Numbered from the stretch's first letter, positions 53,301 to 61,821 are shown. The stretch is 64,000 nucleotides of DNA from Saccharothrix sp. HUAS TT1 (GCF_040744945.1 NZ_CP160453.1:434001-498000), one strand, 5' to 3'. Made by a program: numbers and translations. Notes: generated by a model not told the origin, from the sequence alone.

Positions 53301-54615
53301 GGAGGCGCGGTGCGTGGACTACGCGTCGCAGGCGTCGACGTTGGCCGAGCTGACCGACGCGATCGGCGGCGAGGCGCGGGAGATCGCCGACCAGTTGTCC
53401 ACTTTGGAGCGTTCGCGGCGGGAGATGCGCGGCGAGCTGAAGGGCGTCCGCGAGCAGGTCGTCTCGGCCCGCGAGCAGGCGGCCAAGTTGAGCGCCCAGC
53501 TCGAAACGTCAGCCGAGCAGCTCACCTCCGCCCGTGACGCCCTGACCCGCGCGAACGAGCACTTCAAGGCGACCGTGCGGGCGCCGGGCATCCTGGTGGC
53601 CGCGCTGCCGGACGTGCCCGACGACGTCACGTCGGTCCGCGCGGCGCTGATGGCGTCCGACCGGCGCGGCGCGGGCGAGGCGACGGTGATCACCAAGCTC
53701 CAGGCGCTCCAGACGTCGCTGGCGGGCAGCCACGACATCGCCGCCGAGCAGCACGTCGGCCTGCTGACCGTCACCGTCACCGGTGAGGAGGGCGCCCGCC
53801 CGGTCGCCGTCGCCGCACGTCAGGTGACCACGAAGCTGGCCGAGCAGCGCGGTTTCCTGGACGAGCGGTACCAGGACATCTTCGCCGACTACCTGATCCG
53901 CGACCTGGCCGAGTGGCTGCGCGGCCAGATCGCCGTCGCCGAGGACCTGTGCAAGCGGATGAACGAGGTGCTGGGCCGGGCGCGGTCCAGCCAGGGCGTG
54001 CACGTGAAGCTGGCGTGGAAGCCGTCGGCGGCGTTGGAGGAGGGGACGCGCGACGCGCTGGCGCTGGTCCGCCTGCCGTACGCGGAACGCGACCCCGAGC
54101 AGGACGCGACGCTGCGGCGGGTGTTCACCGAGCGCATCGAAGCCGAGCGCGACGCCCACACCGGCAACTACGCCGAGATCCTGTCCCGCGCCCTGGACTA
54201 CCGGACGTGGCACCAGTTCACCGTTACGGTCGCCGACACCGGCCCGGACGGTGGGCCGCGGGAGCGCAGGCTGCGGCAGCTGTCGTCCGGTGAGACGCGG
54301 CTCATCTCGTACGTGACGCTGTTCGCGGCGGCGGCCTCGTTCTACGACGCGGTCAGCGGCGAGTTCTCGCCGTTGCGGCTGGTGCTGCTGGACGAGGCGT
54401 TCGAGCGGTTGGACGACCCGACGATCGCGCGCATGCTCGGCCTGCTGGTGGACCTGGACATGGACTGGGTGATCACCTGGCCGAGCGGCTGGGGCGTGTC
54501 CGACAAGATCCCGCGGATGCACATCTACGACGTGCTGCGGCCCAAGAACGGGCGCGGCGTGGCGTGCACGCAGACGACGTGGGACGGCGCGGCGCTGGAC
54601 CGCGTCGACCCCTAG
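50353..54615 (+). CDS. jetC: Wadjet type II JetC, SMC-like ATPase (TIGR02680) with unusual Pro/Thr-rich insert
   Basis: A 1,420-residue SMC-family motor. Walker A GTNGSGKS is near residue 33, the signature LRQLSSGETRLISYV near 1309 and Walker B LRLVLLDEAFERLDD near 1346, all intact. Two coiled-coil arms (residues 270-560 and 810-1090) flank a middle domain (FYRLVDFRPEVDDAARAGLE ... FAVSPDGRWQAGVLTGAWRK). About residues 675-765 in this middle domain are a Pro/Thr/Ala-rich stretch (ETPTPADHPRPTTTPTAS onward), which I do not recall from the family. C-terminal WPSGWGVSDKIPRMHIYDVL is typical of TIGR02680. The stop overlaps that of the convergent ROK gene. Confidence 0.88.
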   Translation: MNRWRLHRGGIVNIWQYTEQTFDFSGGRAIFQGTNGSGKSRTLELLLPLCLDGDLRQVGSKGFDTVSLRRLMLDDYDGGPNRIGYAWVELTRGPDEYLTCGLGVKASKTSQAITDSWRFVTPLRVGSSLALVGPDRTPLGPVQLRDLIGADCVLEEAAFRARVAETVYGVPAPRYGDLLHLQRTLRNPDVGLKVLEGQLEQILSDALPPLDQVMVEQLATSFDDLESIRENITRLSSADAALGTFLKTYSDYAFGGLRAAAVSLGAAEDGVRKQERAAARLSASLEETLAARAAAEHSLASLETGEQQAEETIGALKELPAFRDLQDLRTREKLVAEKRSSAVAALDMANKQRSQEDGAVDGVLRLLRRLAEDLGTAHELVEPLGRHLRAAGLPSDAVPDVPRVSTSDAVVRVESVRAKPDPEAGPLPIERRVPPAVGVDEGALEAVAARAGEIASSARQRGALALALGAQAAELDSAQRRVDALRQTARDAQHAATEAAALRNQEAQELAEVAQSWLAEVDAWRGSGPLAEVRPSSPLALPTSVDPAGARSLTSAARDWVGPLVTSARDGAHTAARRRAELAASINALDAELAGLRSGTARVPEPGRFGVATRDDATGAPFYRLVDFRPEVDDAARAGLEAALEASGLLDAWVTPSGEHGPEMYGNAVTPPRLRETEPAETPTPADHPRPTTTPTASDTPPTTTTPATSGALPATPSPAPATPSPATPPTSADHPPLATTLAVPGAPVDGPSLATALVPAVEPNSPVPAAVVADLLASVSLRTLTPTAFAVSPDGRWQAGVLTGAWRKDAAEFIGAGAREAARHRRIAELEDELAALRAALGVAEADLAAAHGLVDRWETHLDRFPADRDLVARHGRLQAAQESADRAARRAEELRDELATAQARGEAAAADVVRQAGDAGLPATTDGLQQARQAAAEAQRTADRLGDVLRRQCRGTVVDLTDAAHRYHAAVEDRVAAEADAEARCVDYASQASTLAELTDAIGGEAREIADQLSTLERSRREMRGELKGVREQVVSAREQAAKLSAQLETSAEQLTSARDALTRANEHFKATVRAPGILVAALPDVPDDVTSVRAALMASDRRGAGEATVITKLQALQTSLAGSHDIAAEQHVGLLTVTVTGEEGARPVAVAARQVTTKLAEQRGFLDERYQDIFADYLIRDLAEWLRGQIAVAEDLCKRMNEVLGRARSSQGVHVKLAWKPSAALEEGTRDALALVRLPYAERDPEQDATLRRVFTERIEAERDAHTGNYAEILSRALDYRTWHQFTVTVADTGPDGGPRERRLRQLSSGETRLISYVTLFAAAASFYDAVSGEFSPLRLVLLDEAFERLDDPTIARMLGLLVDLDMDWVITWPSGWGVSDKIPRMHIYDVLRPKNGRGVACTQTTWDGAALDRVDP
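52381..52640 (+). repeat. Low-complexity Pro/Thr-coding stretch inside jetC
   Basis: C-rich, imperfectly repetitive DNA (units such as CCCCGACC, CCAGCCACCCCG) encoding Pro-, Thr- and Ala-rich sequence in the predicted hinge region. It probably arose by slippage. The reading frame is kept, so the protein is not broken. Confidence 0.7.
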
Positions 54616-55802
54616 CGGACGCCGCTGGCCGCGCGGTGGCGCACCCCGCCCGCGGCCAGGAACTCGGCGACCGGCAGGGTGGCCGCGCCGAGCGCGACCG
54701 ACTCCGGCCCCAGCTCGCACAGGGTGATCGACGCCTGCTCGAACGGCCGGTGCAGGGCGTGGCGGGACGCCTGCGAGCGCACGTCGTCCAGGATGCGCGC
54801 GCCGAGCAGCAACCCGGCCCACCCGCCGACGATCACCTGCGACGGGTTGAACAGGTTGATCAGGTTCGCGATGCCGAGCCCGGCGTACCGGGCGGTCTCG
54901 GCGAGCACGTCCCGCGCGGCCCGCGACCCGTCGGCGACCAGCGCCGCCAGCGCCGCCTCCTGCTCGGCGGGCGCGTCGCCCCGGACCGCGCGGTACCGGT
55001 CGACCACGGCCGACGCGCCGATGTACGCCTCCAGGCACCCGTGGGCGCCGCAGCGGCACGGGCGGCCGTCCAGCGCGACCGTCGTGTGGCCCCACTCCCC
55101 CGCGCCGCCCGACGAGCCCCGGTACAGCACGCCGCCGGTGATGACGCTCGCGCCGACGCCGGACCCGATCAGCGCGACCACCGCGTCACCCGTGCCGCGG
55201 CCCGCGCCGAACCAGACCTCCGCCTGCCCCAGCGTGTTCGCGCCGTTGTCCAGGAACAGCGGCAGGTCGGTGCCGGTGCGCAGCAGCTGCTCCAGCTCGA
55301 CGCCGTGCCAGCCGACGGTCTGCGCGTACACCAGGCCCTGCTCGACCTGGCCGGGCACGCCGATGCCGACGCCGAGCACGTCGCCGACCCCGCTGTCGGC
55401 CAGGCAGCGTTCGAGCCCTTCGAGCACCCGCCGCGCCACGTCGTGCACCGAGTGGACGTCCGGTTCCATCGGGAACGTCGCCTCCGCCAGCCGCCGCAAC
55501 GTCAGGTCGAACACCTCGACCAGCACGTGCGTCTCGCCGACGTCGACCCCGACCACGGCCGCGTAGGCGGGGTTCACCCGCAGCAGCACGCGCGGGCGCC
55601 CGCCGTCGGAGTCGACCTGGCCCGCCTCGACCACCACGCCGTCGGCGATCAGCTCGGCGACGACGTTGCTGACCGACGCCTGGCTGAGCCCGGTGACGCC
55701 GGCGAGTTCCTGCCGGCTGCGCGGCTGGTCGAAGTACAGCGCGCGCAGCACCCGCGCCCGGTTACCGGCGCGCAGGTCGCGCACGGTCAGCTTGCGGTGC
55801 AC
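54612..55802 (-). CDS. ROK-family transcriptional regulator (NagC/XylR type)
   Basis: A 396-residue sugar-responsive regulator. The N-terminal winged helix (VLRALYFDQPRSRQELAGVT, GLSQASVSNVVAELIADGVV) is joined to a ROK domain with GVDVGETHVLVEVFD, GVGIGVPGQVEQG, the zinc site GEWGHTTVALDGRPCRCGAHGC and a late NLINLFNPSQVIVGGWAG. Such proteins repress sugar-uptake genes, but none are adjacent. GTG start with TTGGGGG upstream. Its stop overlaps the jetC stop. An inverted repeat CCGAC-GTTA-GTCGG (55858-55871) lies upstream and may be its own operator. Confidence 0.92.
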   Translation of the reverse strand: MHRKLTVRDLRAGNRARVLRALYFDQPRSRQELAGVTGLSQASVSNVVAELIADGVVVEAGQVDSDGGRPRVLLRVNPAYAAVVGVDVGETHVLVEVFDLTLRRLAEATFPMEPDVHSVHDVARRVLEGLERCLADSGVGDVLGVGIGVPGQVEQGLVYAQTVGWHGVELEQLLRTGTDLPLFLDNGANTLGQAEVWFGAGRGTGDAVVALIGSGVGASVITGGVLYRGSSGGAGEWGHTTVALDGRPCRCGAHGCLEAYIGASAVVDRYRAVRGDAPAEQEAALAALVADGSRAARDVLAETARYAGLGIANLINLFNPSQVIVGGWAGLLLGARILDDVRSQASRHALHRPFEQASITLCELGPESVALGAATLPVAEFLAAGGVRHRAASGVR

Positions 55803-56209
55803 GGCGACCCCCAACGGGCGAGTAGGACCACGGCCGCCACACGGGCGCGTCGAAGTTCCGACGTTAGTCGGTTGCGAACCGCTTGGTGCCCCATTCGCCG
55901 TGCGCCTCCAGCAGTTTCCGCCCGATGCGCTTGAGATCGGCGACCCGCACCACGTCCGAGCTCTCACCCGAACCCCGGACAGCGCTGCCGCGCAAGAACT
56001 CCGCCGGGGCGGACGTCGTCCCAGCGAACAGCACATCAGGGGAACACCTGGTCGCCGCCGGTCCTCGGTGGACGGTCCTCGGACCGGCGGCGTTCATCGC
56101 CGACAAGTCCGGCGACTGGACGTCACGGGGCTTGCGGGACGGCGCCCGTCACTCTGCCGATGCCGCCCGATCCGTCACCACCGCCCACTGCCGGACGGCG
56201 GCCTCCGGA
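55803..56209. other. 407-nt gap between the ROK gene and nudC
   Basis: Contains a candidate operator CCGAC-GTTA-GTCGG at 55858-55871 upstream of the ROK gene, and a strong hairpin at 56053-56092 downstream of nudC. A minus-strand frame at 55864-56106 ends in a plausible 26-residue peptide (ADLKRIGRKLLEAHGEWGTK) but has no ribosome site or recognisable family, so I do not call a gene. Confidence 0.5.
56053..56092 (-). terminator. Hairpin downstream of nudC
   Basis: CGCCGCCGGTCC and GGACCGGCGGCG form a perfect 12-bp stem with a 16-nt loop, about 120 nt past the nudC stop. No T tract follows. It could end the M16-M16-nudC operon. Confidence 0.5.
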
Positions 56210-57160
56210 TCAGCCTGCCGCCACCCACGACTGGATCATCCGGTAGGCGATGGACGCGCCCGGCGCGAGCAGCAGGTCCGGCACGCTGCCCGGCTCGGCC
56301 AACGCCCGCCGCACGTCGGCCCGGTCGACCCACTTGGCCTGCGCGATCTCGTCGTCCGCGAGCCGCAGTGGCTCGGTCGGGTCGGCGACCGCCTCGAACC
56401 CCACCATCAGCGACCGCGGGAACGGCCACGGCTGGCTGCCGAGGTAGCGGATGCCGCGCACCTCGACGCCGACCTCCTCCTCGACCTCCCGCGCCACGCA
56501 CGCCTCCAGCGACTCGCCCGCCTCGACGAACCCGGCCAGCACCGAGTACCGCCCCTCGGGCCAACCCGCGCCGCGCGCCAGCAGCACCCGGTCCGCGCCG
56601 TCGTGCACCAGGCAGATCACGGCCGCGTCGGTGCGCGGGTACTCCTCGTGCCCGCACCGCTCGCAGACCCGCGCCCACCCGGACTTGATCGACTCCGTCG
56701 GCCCGCCGCACACCGCGCAGAACTTCGCCGAGCGGTGCCAGTGGAACAACGCGACCGCCGACGTGAACAGGCCCGCGCCGGTGTCGTCCAGCGTCGCGCC
56801 GCACGCCCGCAGGTCGAGCCACTGCGGCTCGTCGGTCAGCTCCGGCCGCACCCACGACCGACCGGTCGGCGCGCTGACGTCGGTCTCGTCCTCGGCCAGC
56901 GGCACCGCCCAGTACGCGACGCCGTCCTGCTCGCCCAGCAGCACGGCGGTGTCCGGCGGACCGTCGCCGAAGTCGGTGGCCGGGTGGTCGACCAGGCGCG
57001 AAGCCCGGTCGACCACCAATGCGCGGCCGTGCACGTCCACGGTGAGGACGCGCGCCTTCGGCCACGACTGCGCGAGGCGCTGCGCGTCACCGCGCAACGG
57101 CTCCCGCCGGTCCACGGTGAACCGCGACAGGGCCGGCAGCTCCACCAGCTCGAAGCTCAC
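56210..57160 (-). CDS. nudC: NAD(H) pyrophosphohydrolase / RNA decapping hydrolase NudC
   Basis: A 316-residue Nudix enzyme cleaving NAD(H) to NMN and AMP and able to remove NAD caps from RNA. The zinc ribbon is CAVCGG...CERCGHEEYPRTDAAVI and the Nudix box is GFVEAGESLEACVAREVEEE. The NADH-specific SQPWPFPRSLM motif follows. The GTG overlaps the stop of the M16-like gene (GTGA). Confidence 0.95.
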   Translation of the reverse strand: MSFELVELPALSRFTVDRREPLRGDAQRLAQSWPKARVLTVDVHGRALVVDRASRLVDHPATDFGDGPPDTAVLLGEQDGVAYWAVPLAEDETDVSAPTGRSWVRPELTDEPQWLDLRACGATLDDTGAGLFTSAVALFHWHRSAKFCAVCGGPTESIKSGWARVCERCGHEEYPRTDAAVICLVHDGADRVLLARGAGWPEGRYSVLAGFVEAGESLEACVAREVEEEVGVEVRGIRYLGSQPWPFPRSLMVGFEAVADPTEPLRLADDEIAQAKWVDRADVRRALAEPGSVPDLLLAPGASIAYRMIQSWVAAG

Positions 57161-58545
57161 GGCAGGGTCACACCGCCCAACGCCCGCAGCTGCGGCGCCA
57201 GCAGTTCCTCGTCGCCCACCAGCACGCCGGTGAACGCGGTCGGCGCGAAGAACTCCAGCGCCACCTCGGCGACCTGCTCGACGGTGACCGCCGCCAGCCG
57301 CTCGGGGTGCCCGGTGAACCACTCGACGTCCAGGCCCAGACCGGCGAGGTTCACCAGGAACGACGCCAGCCCGCCCTGCGACGACGTCGCGGTCAGCAGC
57401 GACCCGATCGCGTACCGGCGGGCGGTGTCCACCTCGGACTCCGTCGGCGGCACCAGGCCGAGCCGACCCAGCTCGTACCGGGTCTCCAGCAGCGCCGCCG
57501 CGGTCACCTCGCTGGCCGTGTCGGCGTCCACCAGCAGCGTCGCCCCGCCCGGCGTGAACTCCGGGTGCGACCGCGCGCTGTAGGTGTAGCCCTTGTCCTC
57601 GCGGATGTTCTCCACCAGCCGGGAGGAGAAGAACCCGCCGTACACCAGGTTCGCCAGCTGCAGCGCCGGGTACCGCTCGTCGGTCCGCGCCACCCCGCGC
57701 GCGGCGAGCCGGATCTGCGACTGCACGGCGCCAGGCCGGTGCACCAGCAGCACGTCGCCGCCCTGCACCGGGGACAGCGGCGACAGCGCCACCGCGGTGC
57801 CCTCGCCGGTCCAGCCGCCCAACGCCTCCTCGACCGCGCGCACCGCCGCGTCCGGCGCGACGTCGCCGACGACGACCAGCACCGACCCGCGCGGCAGCAC
57901 CGCCGACGCGTGCAGCGCGAGCACGTCGTCCCGCGTCACGGCCGCGACCTCTTCGGCCTCGGGCATCTCCTTGGCGAACGGGTGGTCGCCGTACAGGTGG
58001 CGCTGCAGCGCCTCCCGCGCGATCACGTTCGGCTGCGACCGCGCCAGCCTGATCCGCTCCACCAGCCGCGCGCGCTCCCGCTCGACCTCCTCGGCCGGGT
58101 AGGTCGCGCCGGTCAGCACGTCCCGCAGCACGTCCAGCACCGTGCCGAAGCCGGACACCAGCGCGTTGCCGGAGAACGCCAGCCGCTCCGGGTCGACCAC
58201 CGCGTCCAGCTCGCCGCCGACGAGCGCCAGCTCGGTGTCGACGTCCACCCGGCTCCGGGTCGCGGTGCCGGTGAGGACCGTGCTCGCCAGCACCTCGGCC
58301 CGCGCCGCGTGCGTCGAGCCGACGCTGGTGGACGCCGGGTCGCCGAACGGGATCCGCAGCCGGACCTCGACCAGCGGCACCGACGACCGGCGCACCGCGA
58401 GCACCCGCAGACCGTTGGCCAGCGTCGTGTCGACGGTGTCCAGGTCCGCCGCCGCCCGCTGCTCGCCCAGCTCCGGGAACGGGCGAGGCCCTAGCTCCGT
58501 ACGGCCGATCTCGTCGGCGCTGCGGTGCTTGGTCGGGGCGCTCAC
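57157..58545 (-). CDS. M16-family peptidase homologue lacking the zinc motif
   Basis: A 462-residue M16 protein. The fold is clear: TTLANGLRVLAVRRSSVPLV at the N-terminus, and FFSSRLVENIREDKGYTYSA in the second domain, which supplies substrate-binding Arg/Tyr. The HxxEH zinc motif is replaced by HAARAE, so it should be inactive alone. It overlaps the active M16 gene by 4 nt (GTGA). In known two-subunit M16 enzymes one active and one inactive chain form the working peptidase, which is the likely arrangement. Confidence 0.9.
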   Translation of the reverse strand: MSAPTKHRSADEIGRTELGPRPFPELGEQRAAADLDTVDTTLANGLRVLAVRRSSVPLVEVRLRIPFGDPASTSVGSTHAARAEVLASTVLTGTATRSRVDVDTELALVGGELDAVVDPERLAFSGNALVSGFGTVLDVLRDVLTGATYPAEEVERERARLVERIRLARSQPNVIAREALQRHLYGDHPFAKEMPEAEEVAAVTRDDVLALHASAVLPRGSVLVVVGDVAPDAAVRAVEEALGGWTGEGTAVALSPLSPVQGGDVLLVHRPGAVQSQIRLAARGVARTDERYPALQLANLVYGGFFSSRLVENIREDKGYTYSARSHPEFTPGGATLLVDADTASEVTAAALLETRYELGRLGLVPPTESEVDTARRYAIGSLLTATSSQGGLASFLVNLAGLGLDVEWFTGHPERLAAVTVEQVAEVALEFFAPTAFTGVLVGDEELLAPQLRALGGVTLP

Positions 58546-59828
58546 TCGTTACCTCCACTGGCGGGCTTGAGGGTCAGGACGGCGCGCGAGTCCGACCGCA
58601 GCGCCTTGGCCGCCGCGGCGACCGCGTCGGTGGTGATGCCGGCCAGCTTGTCCGGCAGCTCGTACAGCAGCTCGGCACGCCCGAACAGCAGCTCGGCCGA
58701 CCCGAGGCCCAGCGTCCGGCTGGTGAGCCGGTCGTGCTCGCGGTGCATGGTCGACACCCAGCGGGCGGTGACCTTCGCCAGCTCCTGCTCCGTCGGTCCC
58801 TCCTCGGCCAGTCGCAGCAGCTCCTCGTCCACCGCCGCGAGCACCTGCTCGGAGGTGACCTCCGGCGGGTGGATCGCGGTGATGCTGAACGTGTCGGGGT
58901 CGCGCGCCTCCAACGGCCCGAACAGACCACACCCCGCGCCGACGTCCACCACGATCGCGTCGCGGTGCACCAGCCGCTGCTGCAGCCGCGACCCGTCACC
59001 GTCGGTCAGCACACCGGCCAGGACCAGGTAGGCGAGGTAGCCCTCCACCTCGTTGACCGGGTCCGGGATGCGGTAGCCCACGGCGATGGCGGGCATCGGC
59101 GCGTGCTTGTCGATGTGCTCGGACCGCAGCTCGCCCTTGGGCGCGGCCTCGGCGAACGACGGCCGGACCGGCACCGGTCGGGCGGGCACGTCACCGAAGT
59201 GCTCCTCGACGAGCGCCTTCGCCCGCTCGGGGTCGAAGTCGCCCGCCACCGTCAGCACGGCGTTGCCCGGCGCGTAGTAGGTGTCGAAGAACGCGGCGCA
59301 GTCGTCCACGGTGGCGTTCTCCAGGTCGGTGAAGTCGCCGTAGCCGTTGTGCGCGTTCGGGAAGGTCTGGAACAGGACCGGCGGCAGGAGGATCCACGGG
59401 AACCCCCCGTACGGTCGGTTCAATACGTTGAGTCGGATCTCCTCCTTCACGACGTCGATCTGGTTGCGCAGGTTCTCCTCGGTGATCTTCGGCGCCCGCA
59501 TGCGGTCCGCCTCGAGGAACAGAGCCCGCTCCAGTGCCGCCGACGGCAGCACCTCGTAGTAGTCGGTGTAGTCGGGGTGCGTGGACCCGTTGAACGTGCC
59601 GCCCGAGGACTGCACGTGCCGGAAGTGGGCCAGCTTCTCCAGGCTCTCGCTGCCCTGGAACATGAGGTGTTCGAAGAGGTGCGCGAACCCCGTCCGCCCC
59701 TCGGGCTCGGAGCGGAAGCCCACGTCGTAGTGCACGCTCACCCCGACGACCGGGGCGCTGCGGTCGGGTGCGAGCACCACCCGCAGACCGTTGGGGAGCG
59801 TGAACCTGTGCAGTTCGGGTAGCGCCAT
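58542..59828 (-). CDS. M16-family zinc metallopeptidase, active subunit
   Basis: A 428-residue peptidase with the inverted zinc motif HLFEH in GRTGFAHLFEHLMFQGSE, followed by the third ligand Glu in the E-EIRLNVLNRPYGGFPW region. Y-x-PGNAVLTVAGDFDPER is typical. Likely partner of the next gene. No signal peptide, so cytoplasmic degradation of peptides is expected. The ATG at 59828 lies 6 nt after TAGGCT, a leaderless-type promoter heading a three-gene operon with nudC. Confidence 0.93.
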   Translation of the reverse strand: MALPELHRFTLPNGLRVVLAPDRSAPVVGVSVHYDVGFRSEPEGRTGFAHLFEHLMFQGSESLEKLAHFRHVQSSGGTFNGSTHPDYTDYYEVLPSAALERALFLEADRMRAPKITEENLRNQIDVVKEEIRLNVLNRPYGGFPWILLPPVLFQTFPNAHNGYGDFTDLENATVDDCAAFFDTYYAPGNAVLTVAGDFDPERAKALVEEHFGDVPARPVPVRPSFAEAAPKGELRSEHIDKHAPMPAIAVGYRIPDPVNEVEGYLAYLVLAGVLTDGDGSRLQQRLVHRDAIVVDVGAGCGLFGPLEARDPDTFSITAIHPPEVTSEQVLAAVDEELLRLAEEGPTEQELAKVTARWVSTMHREHDRLTSRTLGLGSAELLFGRAELLYELPDKLAGITTDAVAAAAKALRSDSRAVLTLKPASGGNE

Positions 59829-60160
59829 GGACGCAGCCTACGGGTTCACACCACCACCGGGCTCGATGGTCGCCCGCCTGTCGGAGCACCCCGCTAAGCC
59901 CAGCGCGAACCGACCGGACCGGGACCGGTCGACCAGCGCGGGAGGGCTTGATCCGACCACGGGGACACGCCTCGCCCAGGCCGGACCACCACCTGTCTCA
60001 GCAGGCCGCCCACCCGGTGGAGCCGGCGCGTGTGGACACCGGGTTGGCTTCGGCCTACTGCCCGGAAACTTCGCCCCTGCCCTGGGGCTCGGCTCCGGGA
60101 TGGGTCAATTGTCGAACCGGTGTTCGAGGGATGGCAAGATCACGTTCGGGTGAAAGGAGG
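59829..60160. other. 332-nt intergenic region with a LexA box and the M16 promoter
   Basis: TAGGCT at 59835-59840 serves the M16 gene. A perfect SOS box lies at 60112-60127. The rest shows no gene: the reading frames crossing it are short or lack codon bias. On the minus strand the LexA box is some 285 bp upstream of the M16 start. A small RNA or unrecognised short gene could lie here. Confidence 0.6.
60112..60127. promoter_or_regulatory. Perfect LexA (SOS) box TCGAAC-CGGT-GTTCGA
   Basis: Matches the actinobacterial LexA consensus TCGAAC-N4-GTTCGA at all 12 defined positions. It should bind LexA in vivo. A GTCAATT/TTGTCG stretch next to it could be part of a promoter. No SOS-type gene is found directly on either side. 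Confidence 0.75.
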
Positions 60161-61813
60161 TCAGCCCCGCAGCGAGCGCAGGTGACCGGCCTGCGCCAGC
60201 ACGCCGTCCAGCGCGCCGAGGAACGCCGGGAACCGCTGCGCGAACCGCCGCAGGTCACCGCCCTGCTCGGCCTCGCCGAACCAGTACAGCCCCGGCCGCG
60301 CGCCCGCGAACGCCTCCAGCCACCGCTCCGCCTCGCCCAGCACCACCGCGTAGGGCAGCGACCGCGAGAACACCATCTCCAGGTCGGATTCCGGGATGTC
60401 CTGGGGCGTCGCCGTGTGCAGGTACCCGCGCAACCCGCGCACGTGCTCCAACAAGGCACTGCCGCGCTTGGTCCGAGCGGGCATGGTCCGCGCGCCCACC
60501 GCCAGCGCCACCCCGGCGACCACGACCACCAGCCCGAACAACGCCGCCGCGCCGACCAGGGCCAACACCACCGTCAGCACCGCGCCGAGCACGGCCACCC
60601 CGACGCCCGCCCACCACCAGAGGCTGCGCTCGGCGTCCGGCCTGCGGGCGAACCAGTTCTTCGCCACCACGTCGGCGTACAGCTCGTCGCGCACCCGGGA
60701 CAGGTCGATCCGCCTGCCGCGCAGCTCCGAGAGCAGCACCGCGTCCACCCCGTCGGGCAGCAGCGCCTCGTACACCGCGCGCTCGTACCCGGACAGCGAC
60801 GGGTCGGCCGGGTTGCGCCGCACGAACCGCCAGTCGTGCCCGTCGACCTCCTCGATCCACACGTAGTTGCGCACGGCGAGGTCCACGACGGTCGCGGTCA
60901 CGTCGACCACGTCCACGTGCTCGTCCACCACGGTCCCCACCTGGCCGGGCAGCACCCCGTCCGGCGAGGCGAACGCCACCCGCCCGGAGCCGTCGGCGAC
61001 CAGCACGTCCACCGGTGCGACGTCACCGGCCAGCGCCCGCGCGTCCCGACCGCGCAGGTACCACAGCATCACCCCGCCACCGAGCAGCAGCACGACGAGA
61101 CCGCCGAGGCCCGCGCCGGTGGCGGGGGTCAGCGCGAACGCCGCCGCCAACCCCGCCGACTCCTCGACCACCGCGTTCACCGGCGCCGCGCCCTCCTGCA
61201 GCCCGACCACCACGTCGACCCGCTCGCCGGCCGCCAGGCCGATCTCGGTCGCCCGCACGCCGCGGCCGTCGCCCAGGTCGGCGCTGGTGCACGGCTTGGT
61301 CGTGCCCGGCTCGCCCGCCAGGCAGCTCACCGACCTCGGCGTGTCCGGCGTGATCACCGAGACCTTCACCGAGTCGAGCGCGGTGTCCCAGCCGCTCGCG
61401 GGCTGCCAGCCCAGCTCCAGGGTGTCGCCGATCTTCGCGACGGCGCCGAGCACCGAGTACCTGACCGTCGAGGTGCCCGCCCGGAGTGCGATCGTCAGCT
61501 CGTCGGCCGATGCTGTAGCCGTGCCCTCGCCCTCCACGGACGCGTCGGCGACCTGGAACACGCGGTCCCGGTCGGCGCCGGCCGGGACGCGCAGCGGGAC
61601 GACCCGGGTGGCCGTCCGGCCCTCGGGGACGGTGACGGCCTCGATCACGGTCAGCCTGCCGTCGCGCTCCAGCTTGAGCCGCACGTCGGCGCCGACCGTC
61701 CCGGGCAGCCCGGCCGTGCTGCTCGGCTGCGCGGACGCCGCGCCGGCCCCCGCGCCGGCCCCCGCGCACAGCGCGACCGCGCAGATCAGCGCGGCTCCCC
61801 AGTTTTTTAACAC
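60161..61813 (-). CDS. DUF2207 membrane protein
   Basis: A 550-residue protein with signal sequence (KNWGAALICAVALCAGAGAG ... ASAQP), a large external beta domain (LKLERDGRLTVIEAVTVPEG, SVKVSVITPDTPRSVSCLAG), a central helix (LGGLVVLLLGGGVMLWYLRG), a cytoplasmic region and a helical pair (WWWAGVGVAVLGAVLTVVLALVG...). This is the DUF2207 layout. Function unknown. GTG start is preceded by TATCCT and 8 nt. The second codon is TTA, the rare leucine codon read by the bldA-type tRNA, so translation may depend on that tRNA's supply. Confidence 0.87.
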   Translation of the reverse strand: MLKNWGAALICAVALCAGAGAGAGAASAQPSSTAGLPGTVGADVRLKLERDGRLTVIEAVTVPEGRTATRVVPLRVPAGADRDRVFQVADASVEGEGTATASADELTIALRAGTSTVRYSVLGAVAKIGDTLELGWQPASGWDTALDSVKVSVITPDTPRSVSCLAGEPGTTKPCTSADLGDGRGVRATEIGLAAGERVDVVVGLQEGAAPVNAVVEESAGLAAAFALTPATGAGLGGLVVLLLGGGVMLWYLRGRDARALAGDVAPVDVLVADGSGRVAFASPDGVLPGQVGTVVDEHVDVVDVTATVVDLAVRNYVWIEEVDGHDWRFVRRNPADPSLSGYERAVYEALLPDGVDAVLLSELRGRRIDLSRVRDELYADVVAKNWFARRPDAERSLWWWAGVGVAVLGAVLTVVLALVGAAALFGLVVVVAGVALAVGARTMPARTKRGSALLEHVRGLRGYLHTATPQDIPESDLEMVFSRSLPYAVVLGEAERWLEAFAGARPGLYWFGEAEQGGDLRRFAQRFPAFLGALDGVLAQAGHLRSLRG

Positions 61814-61821
61814 GGCCGCGG

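Noticed and set aside
55864..56106. 80-codon minus-strand frame between the ROK gene and nudC
   Set aside because: Ends in a plausible helical peptide, but most of the frame lies across a 12-bp-stem hairpin and lacks a ribosome site. Kept only as a note in the intergenic entry.
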